From assembly GCA_963739045.1 (NCBI GenBank), contig CAVTYY010000004.1, forward strand, positions 124,001-188,000: a stretch of 64,000 nucleotides of DNA, read 5' to 3'. The notes beneath the pieces were generated by a model, which saw nothing but the letters and a program-made list of their open reading frames with translations, was not told the origin of the DNA and did no database searches. Every line of letters starts with the position of its first letter. The stretch's first letter is position 1. Both the position numbers and the translations under genes were made by a program. Positions 25,801 through 34,562 of this stretch are shown piece by piece. The stretch is from Halobacillus_B sp963739045 (GTDB taxonomy: Bacteria > Bacillota > Bacilli > Bacillales > Halobacillaceae).

Positions 25801-26679
25801 CTATCTTTTATTATTCGAAATTGGAACCCAAATTTCGCATTTTACTGAAGGAGAAGCTAAATCTTTACTTTTAATGGACAAGATTTCGGGTCCTTCTGTT
25901 ACTTGATAGTTAGAAGAGGGAAACCACTCAGAATAAATTCTTCCCCAAGTATCCTGGAGGGTGTTTGGAAATGGTCCTGTTGTTTCAAAGATCGCCCAAG
26001 TTAAGGCAGGAACTTCAAGTTTTGAAAAGCTTCCCCGGCCTTCCCCTGTCGTTGCAACTCCTATATACTGGTCCAGCTCTCCTTTTTCTTCCATACGTCC
26101 TTCTGAAAAGTTTGTAGATGCTTGAATGATTCCTTCTGGTTCCACATTCGAGAGTTTTTGTAATTGGTCTATTTTATCCATAGACAAGGATTGCCACATG
26201 GCAGCTATTACCGGGTTTTCTCCTTCAAAAACAATGGGAACTCTTTTCATTATACCAACAATGTTAAATGCATCTTTTTGTTCGATTCGATAGTTCATTT
26301 CATTTCCTCCTTTAATGGATAGCTGGAAGGTCATAGATGGAAATGCTTTTAACTGCTGACCGTTGTTTCTAGCTTCTGATGGTGTGACACCATGTAAATT
26401 AAGAAACGCCCTAGTAAAGGAGTCTGGTGAATGGTATCCATATTTCATCGCAGCATCAATGACTTTTATAGTGCTATTTTGAAGCTCAAATGCGGCCAAA
26501 CTAAGTCGTCTGCGTCTGATATATTCTGATAACGTAATTCCAGCAAGGAAAGAAAACATCCTTTTAAAGTGATATTCGGAACAATAAGCTAAACTTGCGG
26601 CCTCCTTGAAATCTATGTCGTTCGTAAGATTTTCTTCGATATACTTCATTGCTGTATTCATGTCTTTAAGCAAATCCAC
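25801..26679 (-). CDS. AraC-family regulator with effector-binding domain
   Basis: A 292-residue protein. Two AraC helix-turn-helix units occupy the N-terminus (IDFKEAASLAYCSEYHFKRMF near residues 22-42; DAAMKYGYHSPDSFTRAFLNLHGVTPSEAR near 75-104). The C-terminal half (about 125-290) resembles a GyrI/Rob-type small-molecule-binding domain, ending in CEIWVPI. The GTG start follows AAAGGAGG. This layout suggests a multidrug- or metabolite-responsive activator. It is divergent from a small membrane protein gene at 26824, a possible target. Confidence 0.85.
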   Translation of the reverse strand: MDLLKDMNTAMKYIEENLTNDIDFKEAASLAYCSEYHFKRMFSFLAGITLSEYIRRRRLSLAAFELQNSTIKVIDAAMKYGYHSPDSFTRAFLNLHGVTPSEARNNGQQLKAFPSMTFQLSIKGGNEMNYRIEQKDAFNIVGIMKRVPIVFEGENPVIAAMWQSLSMDKIDQLQKLSNVEPEGIIQASTNFSEGRMEEKGELDQYIGVATTGEGRGSFSKLEVPALTWAIFETTGPFPNTLQDTWGRIYSEWFPSSNYQVTEGPEILSIKSKDLASPSVKCEIWVPISNNKR

Positions 26680-26823
26680 TAATATAACCTCCTTTCCTAA
26701 TAGAATAACAGGGGTTCACTCTAGTTACCCGACATTTTGTGCCCCGTTTTGCAGGGTTGATTTTATATTGGAAATCTTCTTTTTAACTGATGGCAAGGCA
26801 TTTTTTATGGAAAAGGTGAGAAA

Positions 26824-27231
26824 ATGAAATTATTTCTTAAACTAAACGCACTCAGCATGTTATTCGCTTTCGTCTTTTTTATTGGCATCCAATCGATCGG
26901 AAATGTCTACCGGCTGAGCCGGATCTCGGGAATTGGTTTAGACAGAATGAATATTTCAATTCTTATTTTAGATGCCGGCTTAGTGGTGCTTGCTACCATT
27001 GCTTTTCACCTTATTTTGAAGCATCGAATGACGAGCAGAAAAGCGAATTACTGGTGTACTCTTCTGTGGCTGCCTTACTTTTTTATTTTTACCGCTTTAT
27101 TTGTTTCTATTTTCCCGATAACGAACCCTGGTGAACAGCTTCCTCCAGCGGCGGGTTTAATGATCATTGCCGGAGTGCTGATGTTCCCGCTGTATCTCGC
27201 CCTTGTGATCTGGTGGGCACACAGCGATTAA
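26824..27231 (+). CDS. hypothetical four-pass membrane protein
   Basis: A 135-residue protein with hydrophobic segments near 7-25, 42-62, 78-98 and 108-130. I do not recognise a family. The ATG follows AAAAGGTGAGAAA. It is divergent from the AraC gene and lies 68 bases before the oligopeptidase gene in the same direction, so it may be co-transcribed with it. Confidence 0.7.
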   Translation: MKLFLKLNALSMLFAFVFFIGIQSIGNVYRLSRISGIGLDRMNISILILDAGLVVLATIAFHLILKHRMTSRKANYWCTLLWLPYFFIFTALFVSIFPITNPGEQLPPAAGLMIIAGVLMFPLYLALVIWWAHSD

Positions 27232-27299
27232 AAGGGTTGTAAAAGGATTTCTCTTCCTTGTATCGAATAGGTAAAGTGGAAGAAAAAGGAGGAATAGGA

Positions 27300-29000
27300 A
27301 TGAGTAAGATCTACATAGAAAAACACAATTTGAACGATACAGAGGCAATTCAAGCGGAACTGGAAGCTTTTCTTCAGGAAACGTTCCAATCAAGGAGAGA
27401 GGTGGAAACATGGCTGAAAAACCTATCTGATTTTGATGATGAAATTCGTGAAGCGCTGGACGGGCATTACATAGATTTTCAGGCGCACAATCAGGATCAA
27501 CAAGCGAAAGAAGCATTTGAGCACGACCAGGAACAAATAGAACCCCTTCTTAAAACCTATACAGCCCAACTAGATGAAAAGCTTATGAGCTCTCCTTTTA
27601 AAGACGAATTAGATCCAAAGCAATACGGACGTTTTTTACGCAGTAAGGAAAATGCGATGGAGCTTTTTCGTGAAGAGAACATTAAACTTGAGGTGGAGGA
27701 AGACCGCCTGGCAACCAGGTATTTTGAGCTGACAGGCGGGTTATCTGTCGATTGGAATGGAGAAGAAAAAACAATACCTGAGCTGTTTCCGTTATTAGAG
27801 GATCCCGATCGTGAAGTTCGCAAATCTGCCTTTGATAAAATTTTTCATACCCTAAGTACTGTAGAAAATGAGCTTCAGGAAATCATGGACGAGCTCATGA
27901 AACTGCGTAAACAAAAAGCCGTAAATAGCGGACTAAGCAATTACCGTGACTTTATGTTTAAAAAGTATGAAAGGTTCGACTATACACCGGAAGACTGCAA
28001 ACAGCTTGCTGCCTCTATTCGTGACTACGTCGTGCCGCTTGCCGGAAAAATTAAAAAGCAGAAGAAAAAAGAGTTAGGGGTTGAAGTGCTTCGTCCTTAT
28101 GACCGGAGTGCAGTTCCAAAAGACCGGATGCCGTTGAAACCCTTTACTGAACGGGACGAACTTGTCGAGCGGACTTCCAAAGCTCTTGGTCAATTGGAAC
28201 CAAGATTCTCGGAACTGATTGATACGATGAATGAAAAAGGGATGCTGGATTTGGAAACCCGCAGGAATAAATCACCTGGAGGATTCTGCACCCCTCTCCC
28301 TGTTTCCGAGCTTTCGTTTATTTTCATGAATGCCTCACACACACATGACGACATGATGACGCTGTTTCATGAAATGGGGCATTGCATCCATAATGATCTT
28401 AAAAGGCACTTGCCATTATCTTACGACCGGAACACACCGATGGAATCCTCCGAGCTTGCGAGTATGACAATGGAGCTTCTCTCGATCGATCAATGGGACC
28501 ACTTTTATTCGAAAGAAGATCAGAAACAGGCAAAGCTCGATCTGCTGCGTGATATTGTAACTTTCTTCCCATCAGCAATCCGTGTGGACCAATTCCAGCA
28601 CTGGATGTACGAAAATCCAGATCACACACAGGAAGAACGAATGGCTAAGTTTGGCGAGTTATCACACGAGCTTTCTGATGGAGTGATTGATTGGAACGGC
28701 TATGAGGATGCGCGCAATAAAGAGTGGCTGTTCATACTTCACATTTTTGAAGTTCCGTTTTATTACGTAGAGTACGTGATCGCTCAGCTGGGAGCGTTAC
28801 AAATGTATAGAAATTATAAAGAAGACCCGGAAGGAACACTTGTCCGCTATAAACAGGCACTTGCCCTTGGGAACACCCAGTCTCTTTATGAAATTTACGA
28901 GGCAGCCGGTATTCGATTCGATTTTTCAGGAGAAATGATCAAAGAGTTAATGGAATTTCTGGAGGAGGAAATTTCAGCAGTGGAACAAATGAAGGTATAA
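27300..29000 (+). CDS. M3-family oligoendopeptidase (PepF-like)
   Basis: A 566-residue cytosolic zinc metallopeptidase of family M3. The active-site motif HEMGHCIH lies near residue 354, with the downstream zinc-ligand region SMTMELLSID; the N-terminal helical domain and PGGFCTP before the active site are family-typical. It cleaves short peptides. The ATG at 27300 follows AAAGGAGGAATAGG, which rules out the upstream TTG. Confidence 0.92.
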   Translation: MSKIYIEKHNLNDTEAIQAELEAFLQETFQSRREVETWLKNLSDFDDEIREALDGHYIDFQAHNQDQQAKEAFEHDQEQIEPLLKTYTAQLDEKLMSSPFKDELDPKQYGRFLRSKENAMELFREENIKLEVEEDRLATRYFELTGGLSVDWNGEEKTIPELFPLLEDPDREVRKSAFDKIFHTLSTVENELQEIMDELMKLRKQKAVNSGLSNYRDFMFKKYERFDYTPEDCKQLAASIRDYVVPLAGKIKKQKKKELGVEVLRPYDRSAVPKDRMPLKPFTERDELVERTSKALGQLEPRFSELIDTMNEKGMLDLETRRNKSPGGFCTPLPVSELSFIFMNASHTHDDMMTLFHEMGHCIHNDLKRHLPLSYDRNTPMESSELASMTMELLSIDQWDHFYSKEDQKQAKLDLLRDIVTFFPSAIRVDQFQHWMYENPDHTQEERMAKFGELSHELSDGVIDWNGYEDARNKEWLFILHIFEVPFYYVEYVIAQLGALQMYRNYKEDPEGTLVRYKQALALGNTQSLYEIYEAAGIRFDFSGEMIKELMEFLEEEISAVEQMKV

Positions 29001-29096
29001 CTAACTGTTCGCCCCTTTGGACGATTAAGGTCAAGCGTACTCTAAACGTTTACCAGAATGACTTTGCTTGCTGATCGGCTCGCAGTAAACAGATAT

Positions 29097-29146
29097 CTTT
29101 CCTTTCTTGATGGATTTTGCAATAATATTTAATGCATCAAGGAAAG
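29097..29146 (+). promoter_or_regulatory. leader hairpin next to the OYE ribosome-binding site
   Basis: CTTTCC plus TTGATG (with a four-base bulge) pairs with CATCAAGGAAAG, whose end abuts the GAGGAGG ribosome-binding site. It may modulate translation or protect the mRNA; it is not a terminator because no T run follows. Confidence 0.35.
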
Positions 29147-29160
29147 AGGAGGAACTAACA

Positions 29161-30264
29161 GTGAGTGAAACCAATAAATCGTTAGAACCATTATTTAAAC
29201 CTTTTAAGAGTGATAAATTAGAGTTAGCTAATCGTACCGTGATGGCCCCTATGACCCGTGGATTCTCTCCCGAGGGAATTCCAGGTGAAGATGTAGCGGC
29301 CTATTACCGCCGCCGTGCGGAAAATGGCGTAGGCTTAATTGTGACGGAAGGGACCGGGATCAATCACCCTGCCTCTGTCTCAGGAGCCAGCATTCCTCAA
29401 TTTCATGGGGAAGCCGCTTTAAATGGCTGGGCGAATGTCGTGAAGGAAGTGCATCAATCTGGAGGGAAAATTGTACCTCAGCTCTGGCATGTGGGAATGA
29501 CCCGTAAAAAAGGAGATCTGCCCAATGAAGAAGCCCTTCCCGTCGGACCTTCTGGATTGAGTTTAGATGGAGAAAAAATCACAGAACCAATGACGGAAGA
29601 AGAAGTCGTGCAGATGGTTGATGCTTACGCGCAAGCTGCGGCAGACGCTAAACGTATTGGTTTTGATGGAATTGAACTTCATGGTGCTCATGGTTATTTC
29701 ATTGATCAGTTCTTTTGGGAAAACACCAACAAACGGACGGATCGCTACGGTGGAGATATTGCCGGACGCACCCAATTTGCCGTTGAAGTGATTGAAGCCT
29801 GCCGTCGTGAAGTGGGACCTGACTTTCCAATTATCTTCCGTTTTTCCCAGTGGAAAATGAATGATTTCAAAGCGAAACTTGCGAGAACACCTGATGAATT
29901 AGAACAGTTCCTGCAGCCCCTTGTGAAGGCTGGCGTAGACATTTTCCACTGTTCCACCCGCCGATTCTGGGAAGTAGAATTTGAAGGTTCTGATTTGAAT
30001 TTAGCCGGCTGGACGAAGAAATTAACCGGGAAACCAGTGATTTCCGTAGGTTCCGTTGGGCTAGATGGAGAATTCACTAGCTTTGCAGGTGCCAATACTA
30101 CCAGCCTTGATGGTTTAATTGAAAAGCTGGATAACGAAGAATTTGATCTAGTAGCCATTGGGCGTTCGTTGTTAATGGATCCTGAATGGGTTAAGAAAGT
30201 GCGCGATGGCAGAGCTAATGACTTGCTGCCTTTCAATAAGGAAGCTTTGCAAAAATTATACTAA
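29161..30264 (+). CDS. old yellow enzyme-family NADH:flavin oxidoreductase
   Basis: A TIM-barrel flavoprotein of 367 residues, with NRTVMAPMTRGFSPEGIPG near 24, the substrate-binding His pair in ELHGAHGYFIDQFFW near 178, TDRYGGDIAGR near 197 and the phosphate-binding SVGSVGLDG near 297. OYEs reduce activated alkenes using NAD(P)H. The GTG at 29161 follows AAAGAGGAGG; the upstream in-frame ATG at 29107 lies inside a leader hairpin. The physiological substrate is unknown. Confidence 0.9.
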   Translation: MSETNKSLEPLFKPFKSDKLELANRTVMAPMTRGFSPEGIPGEDVAAYYRRRAENGVGLIVTEGTGINHPASVSGASIPQFHGEAALNGWANVVKEVHQSGGKIVPQLWHVGMTRKKGDLPNEEALPVGPSGLSLDGEKITEPMTEEEVVQMVDAYAQAAADAKRIGFDGIELHGAHGYFIDQFFWENTNKRTDRYGGDIAGRTQFAVEVIEACRREVGPDFPIIFRFSQWKMNDFKAKLARTPDELEQFLQPLVKAGVDIFHCSTRRFWEVEFEGSDLNLAGWTKKLTGKPVISVGSVGLDGEFTSFAGANTTSLDGLIEKLDNEEFDLVAIGRSLLMDPEWVKKVRDGRANDLLPFNKEALQKLY

Positions 30265-30281
30265 TAACCTATATTTTCATG

Positions 30282-30319
30282 AAGCAGGATGCCTCTTAAC
30301 CGGGGATCCTGCTTTTTTT
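30282..30319 (+). terminator. Rho-independent terminator
   Basis: AGCAGGAT / ATCCTGCT around a 15-base loop with seven T residues ends the oxidoreductase gene. Confidence 0.88.
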
Positions 30320-30514
30320 CTTTTGGCCAGTATATGAATCCATCACACTCCGTAATAGTTGAATATAAGATGGTTTCAATACTGGATATGAGCATAAATC
30401 TGTCATCTAGTAAAATACTGAATTTTCTCTCAAATGAAACAAAGCGCTTTATGGAGTCGTACATATAGTAAGAACTTAAAAGGAAGGTGATTCATTATTG
30501 TATCGAATGGTATC

Positions 30515-30736
30515 TTGGTGCTGACAGTCATTGTAGGACTCATCATCCTGCCTCTGATCATTGGTTTCTTACGCAATGTAGTTGGATCTAATTCCAACCG
30601 TTTTTACGGCGATGAATTAAACAAAACAAAGAAAAGTAAACGAGGAGAAGCATTTGATAAAGGATTACCGTATTACCACGCCGACAATAATCATTACTTG
30701 GGCGGTGGAAGTGATGGAGATGGCGGGGGTCAGTAA
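30515..30736 (+). CDS. small membrane-anchored protein with Gly/Asp tail
   Basis: The peptide has one N-terminal membrane segment, a KKSKRGEAFDKG stretch and a glycine/aspartate-rich end (GGGSDGDGGGQ). The listed start is TTG at 30515, but the only good ribosome-binding site (AGGAAGGTGA, 30481-30490) lies 24 bases away and points to ATT codons at 30494/30497 in the same frame, which would add six or seven residues. It pairs with the next small membrane protein, 55 bases downstream. Function unknown. Confidence 0.6.
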   Translation: MVLTVIVGLIILPLIIGFLRNVVGSNSNRFYGDELNKTKKSKRGEAFDKGLPYYHADNNHYLGGGSDGDGGGQ

Positions 30737-30791
30737 GTCCGGTATGATTCATTTTTTCCAGTGATAACTTGATATAAAAGGGGGATATAGA

Positions 30792-30983
30792 GTGCTTGCA
30801 TATATTTTATGGGGGATATTCCTTGTTATTTTTGTTGCCTTTATGATTTATATGGATAAGCGAAAACAGAAGAAGCGGATTCACCGCCGTTCTTATAAAA
30901 AAGCAGAACCTACCGAGAAAGAAAAAGAAGTGGAAAGAGCGATTGAAAGAGAAAAGTCATTTAGAGGCGGTCCTCCCATGTAG
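30792..30983 (+). CDS. small basic membrane-anchored protein
   Basis: A 63-residue protein: membrane segment at residues 2-20, then a highly charged Lys/Arg/Glu tail (about 22-56). The GTG follows AGGGGGATATAGA. It resembles other short Bacillaceae proteins of unknown function; probably co-transcribed with the gene before it. Confidence 0.6.
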   Translation: MLAYILWGIFLVIFVAFMIYMDKRKQKKRIHRRSYKKAEPTEKEKEVERAIEREKSFRGGPPM

Positions 30984-31090
30984 AAGTCGTAACGAATGCT
31001 TGGGATAACGCATATTATTTCAGATTGAAAATAAGACTGACATTCCTTTCCAGTTTCCTATACAATGATTCATAGAGAGGGGCTGGAGAT

Positions 31091-31777
31091 TTGACTAGAC
31101 CACTAGTAGTGTTAAATGTGTTTTCTTCGATTGATGGAAGAATTACGACTTCAACGAATCGAAATGTTGCTGAATGGACAGCGGCTGGATTGGATGGTGA
31201 GGCCCATGAAATTACCCAGCAGCTGTACGATGAATTGGACTGTGACGGTTTACTATCGGGAAGTGAAACTCTGAGGGTGTATGGAGATCATTGGGTTCCG
31301 CTTGACCCACCTTTATACGAACCTCAGAAATCAAAGGCCTACATTGTTTTTGATGGGAAGGGCAGGATAGATTGGCAGCAGACAGAGGGACTGATTGTAG
31401 TCACTAAGGAAAATGTTTCAGCTCATTATCTTCAGCAGCTAGAAGAAAAGGAAATCACCTATGTTCAGGCAGGGAAAGGGGAATACATAGATCTATCACT
31501 TGCCCTTGCTAAGCTTTATTCACTCGGGTTTCGCAGACTTGGTCTAAGCGGAGGCGGTTCGATCAATGGTGCTTTTTTACGGCAGGGACTGATCGACGAA
31601 ATAAGTCTCGTAATCGCTCCGCTGGCTATTGGCGGCAGAGACACTCCTTCAATTTTTGATTGTGACGATTTAAAAGACATAGAGGGAGTGACGAAACTGG
31701 TATTGAATAAAGTGAAAACGGTAGGAAATGGATCTGTCTGGCTGAATTATACTGTTCTGAATACGGATGAATTATAA
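31091..31777 (+). CDS. RibD C-terminal-like reductase (DHFR-fold)
   Basis: A 228-residue protein with the RibD/DHFR-like reductase fold: VVLNVFSSIDGRI near residue 7, DGLLSGSETLRVYG near 52, the NADPH-contact region LGLSGGGSINGAFLRQGLIDEI near 153 and APLAIGGRDTPSIF near 180. It lacks the N-terminal deaminase domain of RibD, so it is a stand-alone reductase. A role in riboflavin or a related pteridine-like reduction is possible but unproven. The TTG follows GGCTGGAGAT. Confidence 0.85.
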   Translation: MTRPLVVLNVFSSIDGRITTSTNRNVAEWTAAGLDGEAHEITQQLYDELDCDGLLSGSETLRVYGDHWVPLDPPLYEPQKSKAYIVFDGKGRIDWQQTEGLIVVTKENVSAHYLQQLEEKEITYVQAGKGEYIDLSLALAKLYSLGFRRLGLSGGGSINGAFLRQGLIDEISLVIAPLAIGGRDTPSIFDCDDLKDIEGVTKLVLNKVKTVGNGSVWLNYTVLNTDEL

Positions 31778-31820
31778 AAATAGAGAGTTCAACCTGAGCC
31801 AGGATGAACTCTCTATTTTT
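31775..31820. terminator. bidirectional terminator between convergent genes
   Basis: AAAATAGAGAGTTCA / TGAACTCTCTATTTT with a 13-base loop, T-rich on both strands, serves the RibD-like gene and the reverse-strand SDR gene. Confidence 0.92.
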
Positions 31821-31823
31821 ATC

Positions 31824-32591
31824 TTATAAGCCAAACGACGTCATTCCGCCATCAATAAATATATTCTGACCTGTTACATAACTGGAACCGCTGGAAGCGA
31901 GATATAAAATTGATGTTTTTATTTCATCCAGCGAACCGACCCGCTTCATTGGAGTCCTATTCTCAACCATTTCTTTGAAGTCTTTATCCTCAAGGCTCTT
32001 CTTATTAAATTCTGTTTCGAAAAACCACGGGCTGATCGCATTTACGGTAATATTGTATGCAGCGAGCTCCCCGGCGAGTTGTTTTGTCAGATGGATGACC
32101 CCTGCTTTACTCGTTCCATAAACAGAACTGAAAAACAAGCTCACATCTCCCGCAACGGAAGCGGTATTAATGATTCTGCCGTATCCCTGTTTCTTCATAT
32201 AAGGCAAGGCCGCCTGACTCATAAAGAATACGGATTTCACATTAGTGTCCATCACTTTATCCCAGCCGGATTCATCAAGATCCTCAATATTTCCCCGGGT
32301 GGTAGTGCCCGCGTTATTGACTAAAATATCGATCGAACCATATTCATCATTGATCTGAGCTAGTACATCTCTAATTTGATCATTATTAGTCACGTCACAG
32401 CTATAGGCCGTGGCATCTGTATTGGTTTCATAATGAATCTCTTCGGCGGCGTCTCTTACTTTTTCGAGTGTACGCCCTAAAAGAACGACTTTGGCCCCGC
32501 TTTCAGCTAAGGTTTCTGCCATCAGTTTTCCTATGCCGCTGCCGCCCCCTGTAATTACTGCTACTTTTCCGATATTTGAGAACAAATCCAT
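31824..32591 (-). CDS. short-chain dehydrogenase/reductase
   Basis: A 255-residue classical SDR with the cofactor loop TGGGSGIG near residue 14, NNAG near 92, catalytic Ser in NTASVAG near 143, Tyr-x3-Lys in SVYGTSKAG near 157 and GQNIFIDGG at the C-terminus. An aspartate-poor region after beta-2 (LLGRTLEK) suggests NADP(H). The ATG at 32591 follows AAAGGAGTGGAAGC. The substrate is not evident. Confidence 0.9.
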   Translation of the reverse strand: MDLFSNIGKVAVITGGGSGIGKLMAETLAESGAKVVLLGRTLEKVRDAAEEIHYETNTDATAYSCDVTNNDQIRDVLAQINDEYGSIDILVNNAGTTTRGNIEDLDESGWDKVMDTNVKSVFFMSQAALPYMKKQGYGRIINTASVAGDVSLFFSSVYGTSKAGVIHLTKQLAGELAAYNITVNAISPWFFETEFNKKSLEDKDFKEMVENRTPMKRVGSLDEIKTSILYLASSGSSYVTGQNIFIDGGMTSFGL

Positions 32592-32860
32592 TGCTTCCAC
32601 TCCTTTACAAGTTGATCGCTTCATAGCCTGGATAGTTTATTGGTCTTTTACTACATGATGGTATTTTCCCCATATATAGAGGAACAAACTACTTCTTATG
32701 AAAATTGACAAGTTCTAGCGAGCAGTTTAAGTACGGCAAAAGAAATTGAAATCTGAAGGGGAGGGTATCCCTTTGCTCTGTATTAATAGAAACCAGGATG
32801 GCAGGGGAGATGTTTATCCTTTATAATAATGGAGAATTCAATAGGAAATGGAGTGCTTCT

Positions 32861-33319
32861 ATGACGTACAACGATGAATATTTCATGAAAATAGCTATCG
32901 AACAAGCTTCAAAATCGAGAGCAGAAGGAAACGAACCTTTTGGTGCCATTCTGGTTAAAAATAATGAGATTGTAAAAATGGCAGAGAACAAAGTACATAC
33001 CCACTCAGACCCTACCTATCATGCAGAAATAGGACTGATTAGAGATTTTTGTTCAGAGAATCAGTTATTTGATTTGGAGGGGTATACCCTATACACCAGC
33101 TGCGAGCCTTGTGTGATGTGTTCAGGTGCAATGGTTTGGTCTAATCTCGGGAAAATGGTATACAGCGTAACGCACGACCAATTAGCACGTATAGCAGGTG
33201 ACAACATCATGATTTCCTGTAAAGAAGTCTTTGCCAAGAGCCCACTAAAACCTTTAGTTGTAGAACAAGTATTAAATGATGAAGGGTTGAAGGTATTTGA
33301 TGGCTACACGTTTGGATAA
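32861..33319 (+). CDS. nucleoside/guanine deaminase-like (CMP/dCMP deaminase fold)
   Basis: A 152-residue zinc deaminase with ligand motifs HAE near residue 68 and SCEPCVMCSGAM near 91, plus NEPFGAILV near 22. It resembles guanine deaminases and the broader nucleoside deaminase group rather than tRNA adenosine deaminase, whose genomic context is different. The ATG at 32861 follows GGAGTGCTTCT. It is monocistronic. Confidence 0.82.
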   Translation: MTYNDEYFMKIAIEQASKSRAEGNEPFGAILVKNNEIVKMAENKVHTHSDPTYHAEIGLIRDFCSENQLFDLEGYTLYTSCEPCVMCSGAMVWSNLGKMVYSVTHDQLARIAGDNIMISCKEVFAKSPLKPLVVEQVLNDEGLKVFDGYTFG

Positions 33320-33498
33320 AACAGCTTACTGTTAAATAAATCCAGGCACTTTTTATTTTAAATATAGATTTTTCCACTCAACGGGATGATTATATCGTTG
33401 GCAAAGTAAAGTGATCAACGAGAGATCAAGTTAATTTTTGAAATGATATACTTAGACCATAGTTAAACCCCCTGCGGAAATAATCTTTACATACACAT

Positions 33499-33541
33499 AC
33501 ACCGTTCCTTTAGCAAACTATTAAAGGAACGGTGTTTTTTT
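33499..33541 (+). terminator. Rho-independent terminator
   Basis: ACACCGTTCCTTTA / TAAAGGAACGGTGT with a nine-base loop and seven T residues. The rest of 33320-33619 holds no gene I can support. Confidence 0.9.
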
Positions 33542-33589
33542 GTTTTCTCTAGTATGTTGAATTGGAGAGAAGATTAGAAAAGGCTCAAG

Positions 33590-33618
33590 CAAAGAGAAAG
33601 GAACTACCTTTCTCTTTG
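33590..33618 (-). terminator. hairpin after the methylisocitrate lyase gene
   Basis: CAAAGAGAAAGG / CCTTTCTCTTTG with a five-base loop ends one base before the reverse-strand stop codon. No strong T run follows, so it may be a weak terminator or a 3' stabilising stem. Confidence 0.6.
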
Positions 33619-33619
33619 T

Positions 33620-34540
33620 TTACTTATTTTCTTTCCCTATTTCAGGAAGGATGGTTTTCGCTACCTTTTTGTCCAATGCTTCGTAATCGTAATACTTAAT
33701 CGTTTCATATAGTTCTTCACGCGATTGCATATCTTCAAGCTTATCTTTTTGAGTATCGTTCTTCATGATCTCAGTGAAGATTCGTTCATAAGCTTTTGCA
33801 GCTACTCGAAGAGAGGTGACTGGATAAATGACCATATCCATCCCAAACGAGTGGAAGTCTTCACCGGTAAAATAGGGGGTTTTCCCGAACTCGGTCATGT
33901 TAGCGAGCAGGGGAGCTTGAATGGAGGAAGAAGCGTGACGAAAATCTTCCTCACTCATGAAAGCTTCCGGGAAGATCGCATCGGCACCCGCTTCCACATA
34001 TTGATTGGCACGCTCAATGGCTTTTTCCATTCCTTCAACGGACTTGGCGTCGGTCCGTGCAATAATGACAAGTGTCGGGGCGACTTCTTTGATCGTGCGG
34101 ATTTTTTGCATCATTTCTTCAGGTTCAATCAACTTTTTCCCGTTTAGATGACCACATTTCTTCGGTAGGGTCTGGTCTTCGATTTGCACTCCCGCAACGC
34201 CTGATTCGACCATTTCTCTTGCCGCCCTGGCTACGTTAATGACTCCACCGTATCCTGTATCGATATCAACGAGCAGGGGGAGGTCTGAGGCACGAATAAG
34301 CTCCTGTGCTTTTTCAGCCATTTCGTTCGAATAAATAAGTCCAAGATCAGGAAGAGCCTTGCTAGCTGTATAGGCTGCCCCGGATAAGTAAATGGCTTGG
34401 AAACCGGCGTCTCTGGCGATTTTTGCAGACATACCATCGTGGGCACCGGGAATTTTTAATAGTTCTGGTTGAGCGATCAGACGTTTGAAAGTTGCTGCTC
34501 TTTCGGGCTGGGTTGACCTTGGTTCAACGATCCATGACAT
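33620..34540 (-). CDS. prpB: methylisocitrate lyase
   Basis: A 306-residue isocitrate-lyase superfamily enzyme that splits 2-methylisocitrate into pyruvate and succinate, the last step of the methylcitrate cycle for propionyl-CoA. The catalytic signature KKCGHLNGK lies near residue 126, with PGAHDGMSAKIARDAGF near 31 and DIDTGYGG near 93 holding metal ligands. The gene is equivalent to yqiQ (mmgF) of B. subtilis. It is last in the mmgD-mmgE-prpB order, 22 bases after mmgE. Confidence 0.95.
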   Translation of the reverse strand: MSWIVEPRSTQPERAATFKRLIAQPELLKIPGAHDGMSAKIARDAGFQAIYLSGAAYTASKALPDLGLIYSNEMAEKAQELIRASDLPLLVDIDTGYGGVINVARAAREMVESGVAGVQIEDQTLPKKCGHLNGKKLIEPEEMMQKIRTIKEVAPTLVIIARTDAKSVEGMEKAIERANQYVEAGADAIFPEAFMSEEDFRHASSSIQAPLLANMTEFGKTPYFTGEDFHSFGMDMVIYPVTSLRVAAKAYERIFTEIMKNDTQKDKLEDMQSREELYETIKYYDYEALDKKVAKTILPEIGKENK

Positions 34541-34562
34541 ATCACATTACTCCTTTCATCTT

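Noticed and set aside
29040..29053. cre-like sequence TCTAAACGTTTACC before the OYE gene
   Set aside because: It mismatches the CcpA consensus at two fixed positions and has no promoter next to it.
29107..29160. ATG at 29107 as the start of the old yellow enzyme gene
   Set aside because: It lies within the leader hairpin and precedes the GAGGAGG site that clearly serves the GTG at 29161.
30425..30445. cre-like AAAGCGCTTT motif before the small membrane protein genes
   Set aside because: Only the core matches; four fixed outer positions differ from the consensus.
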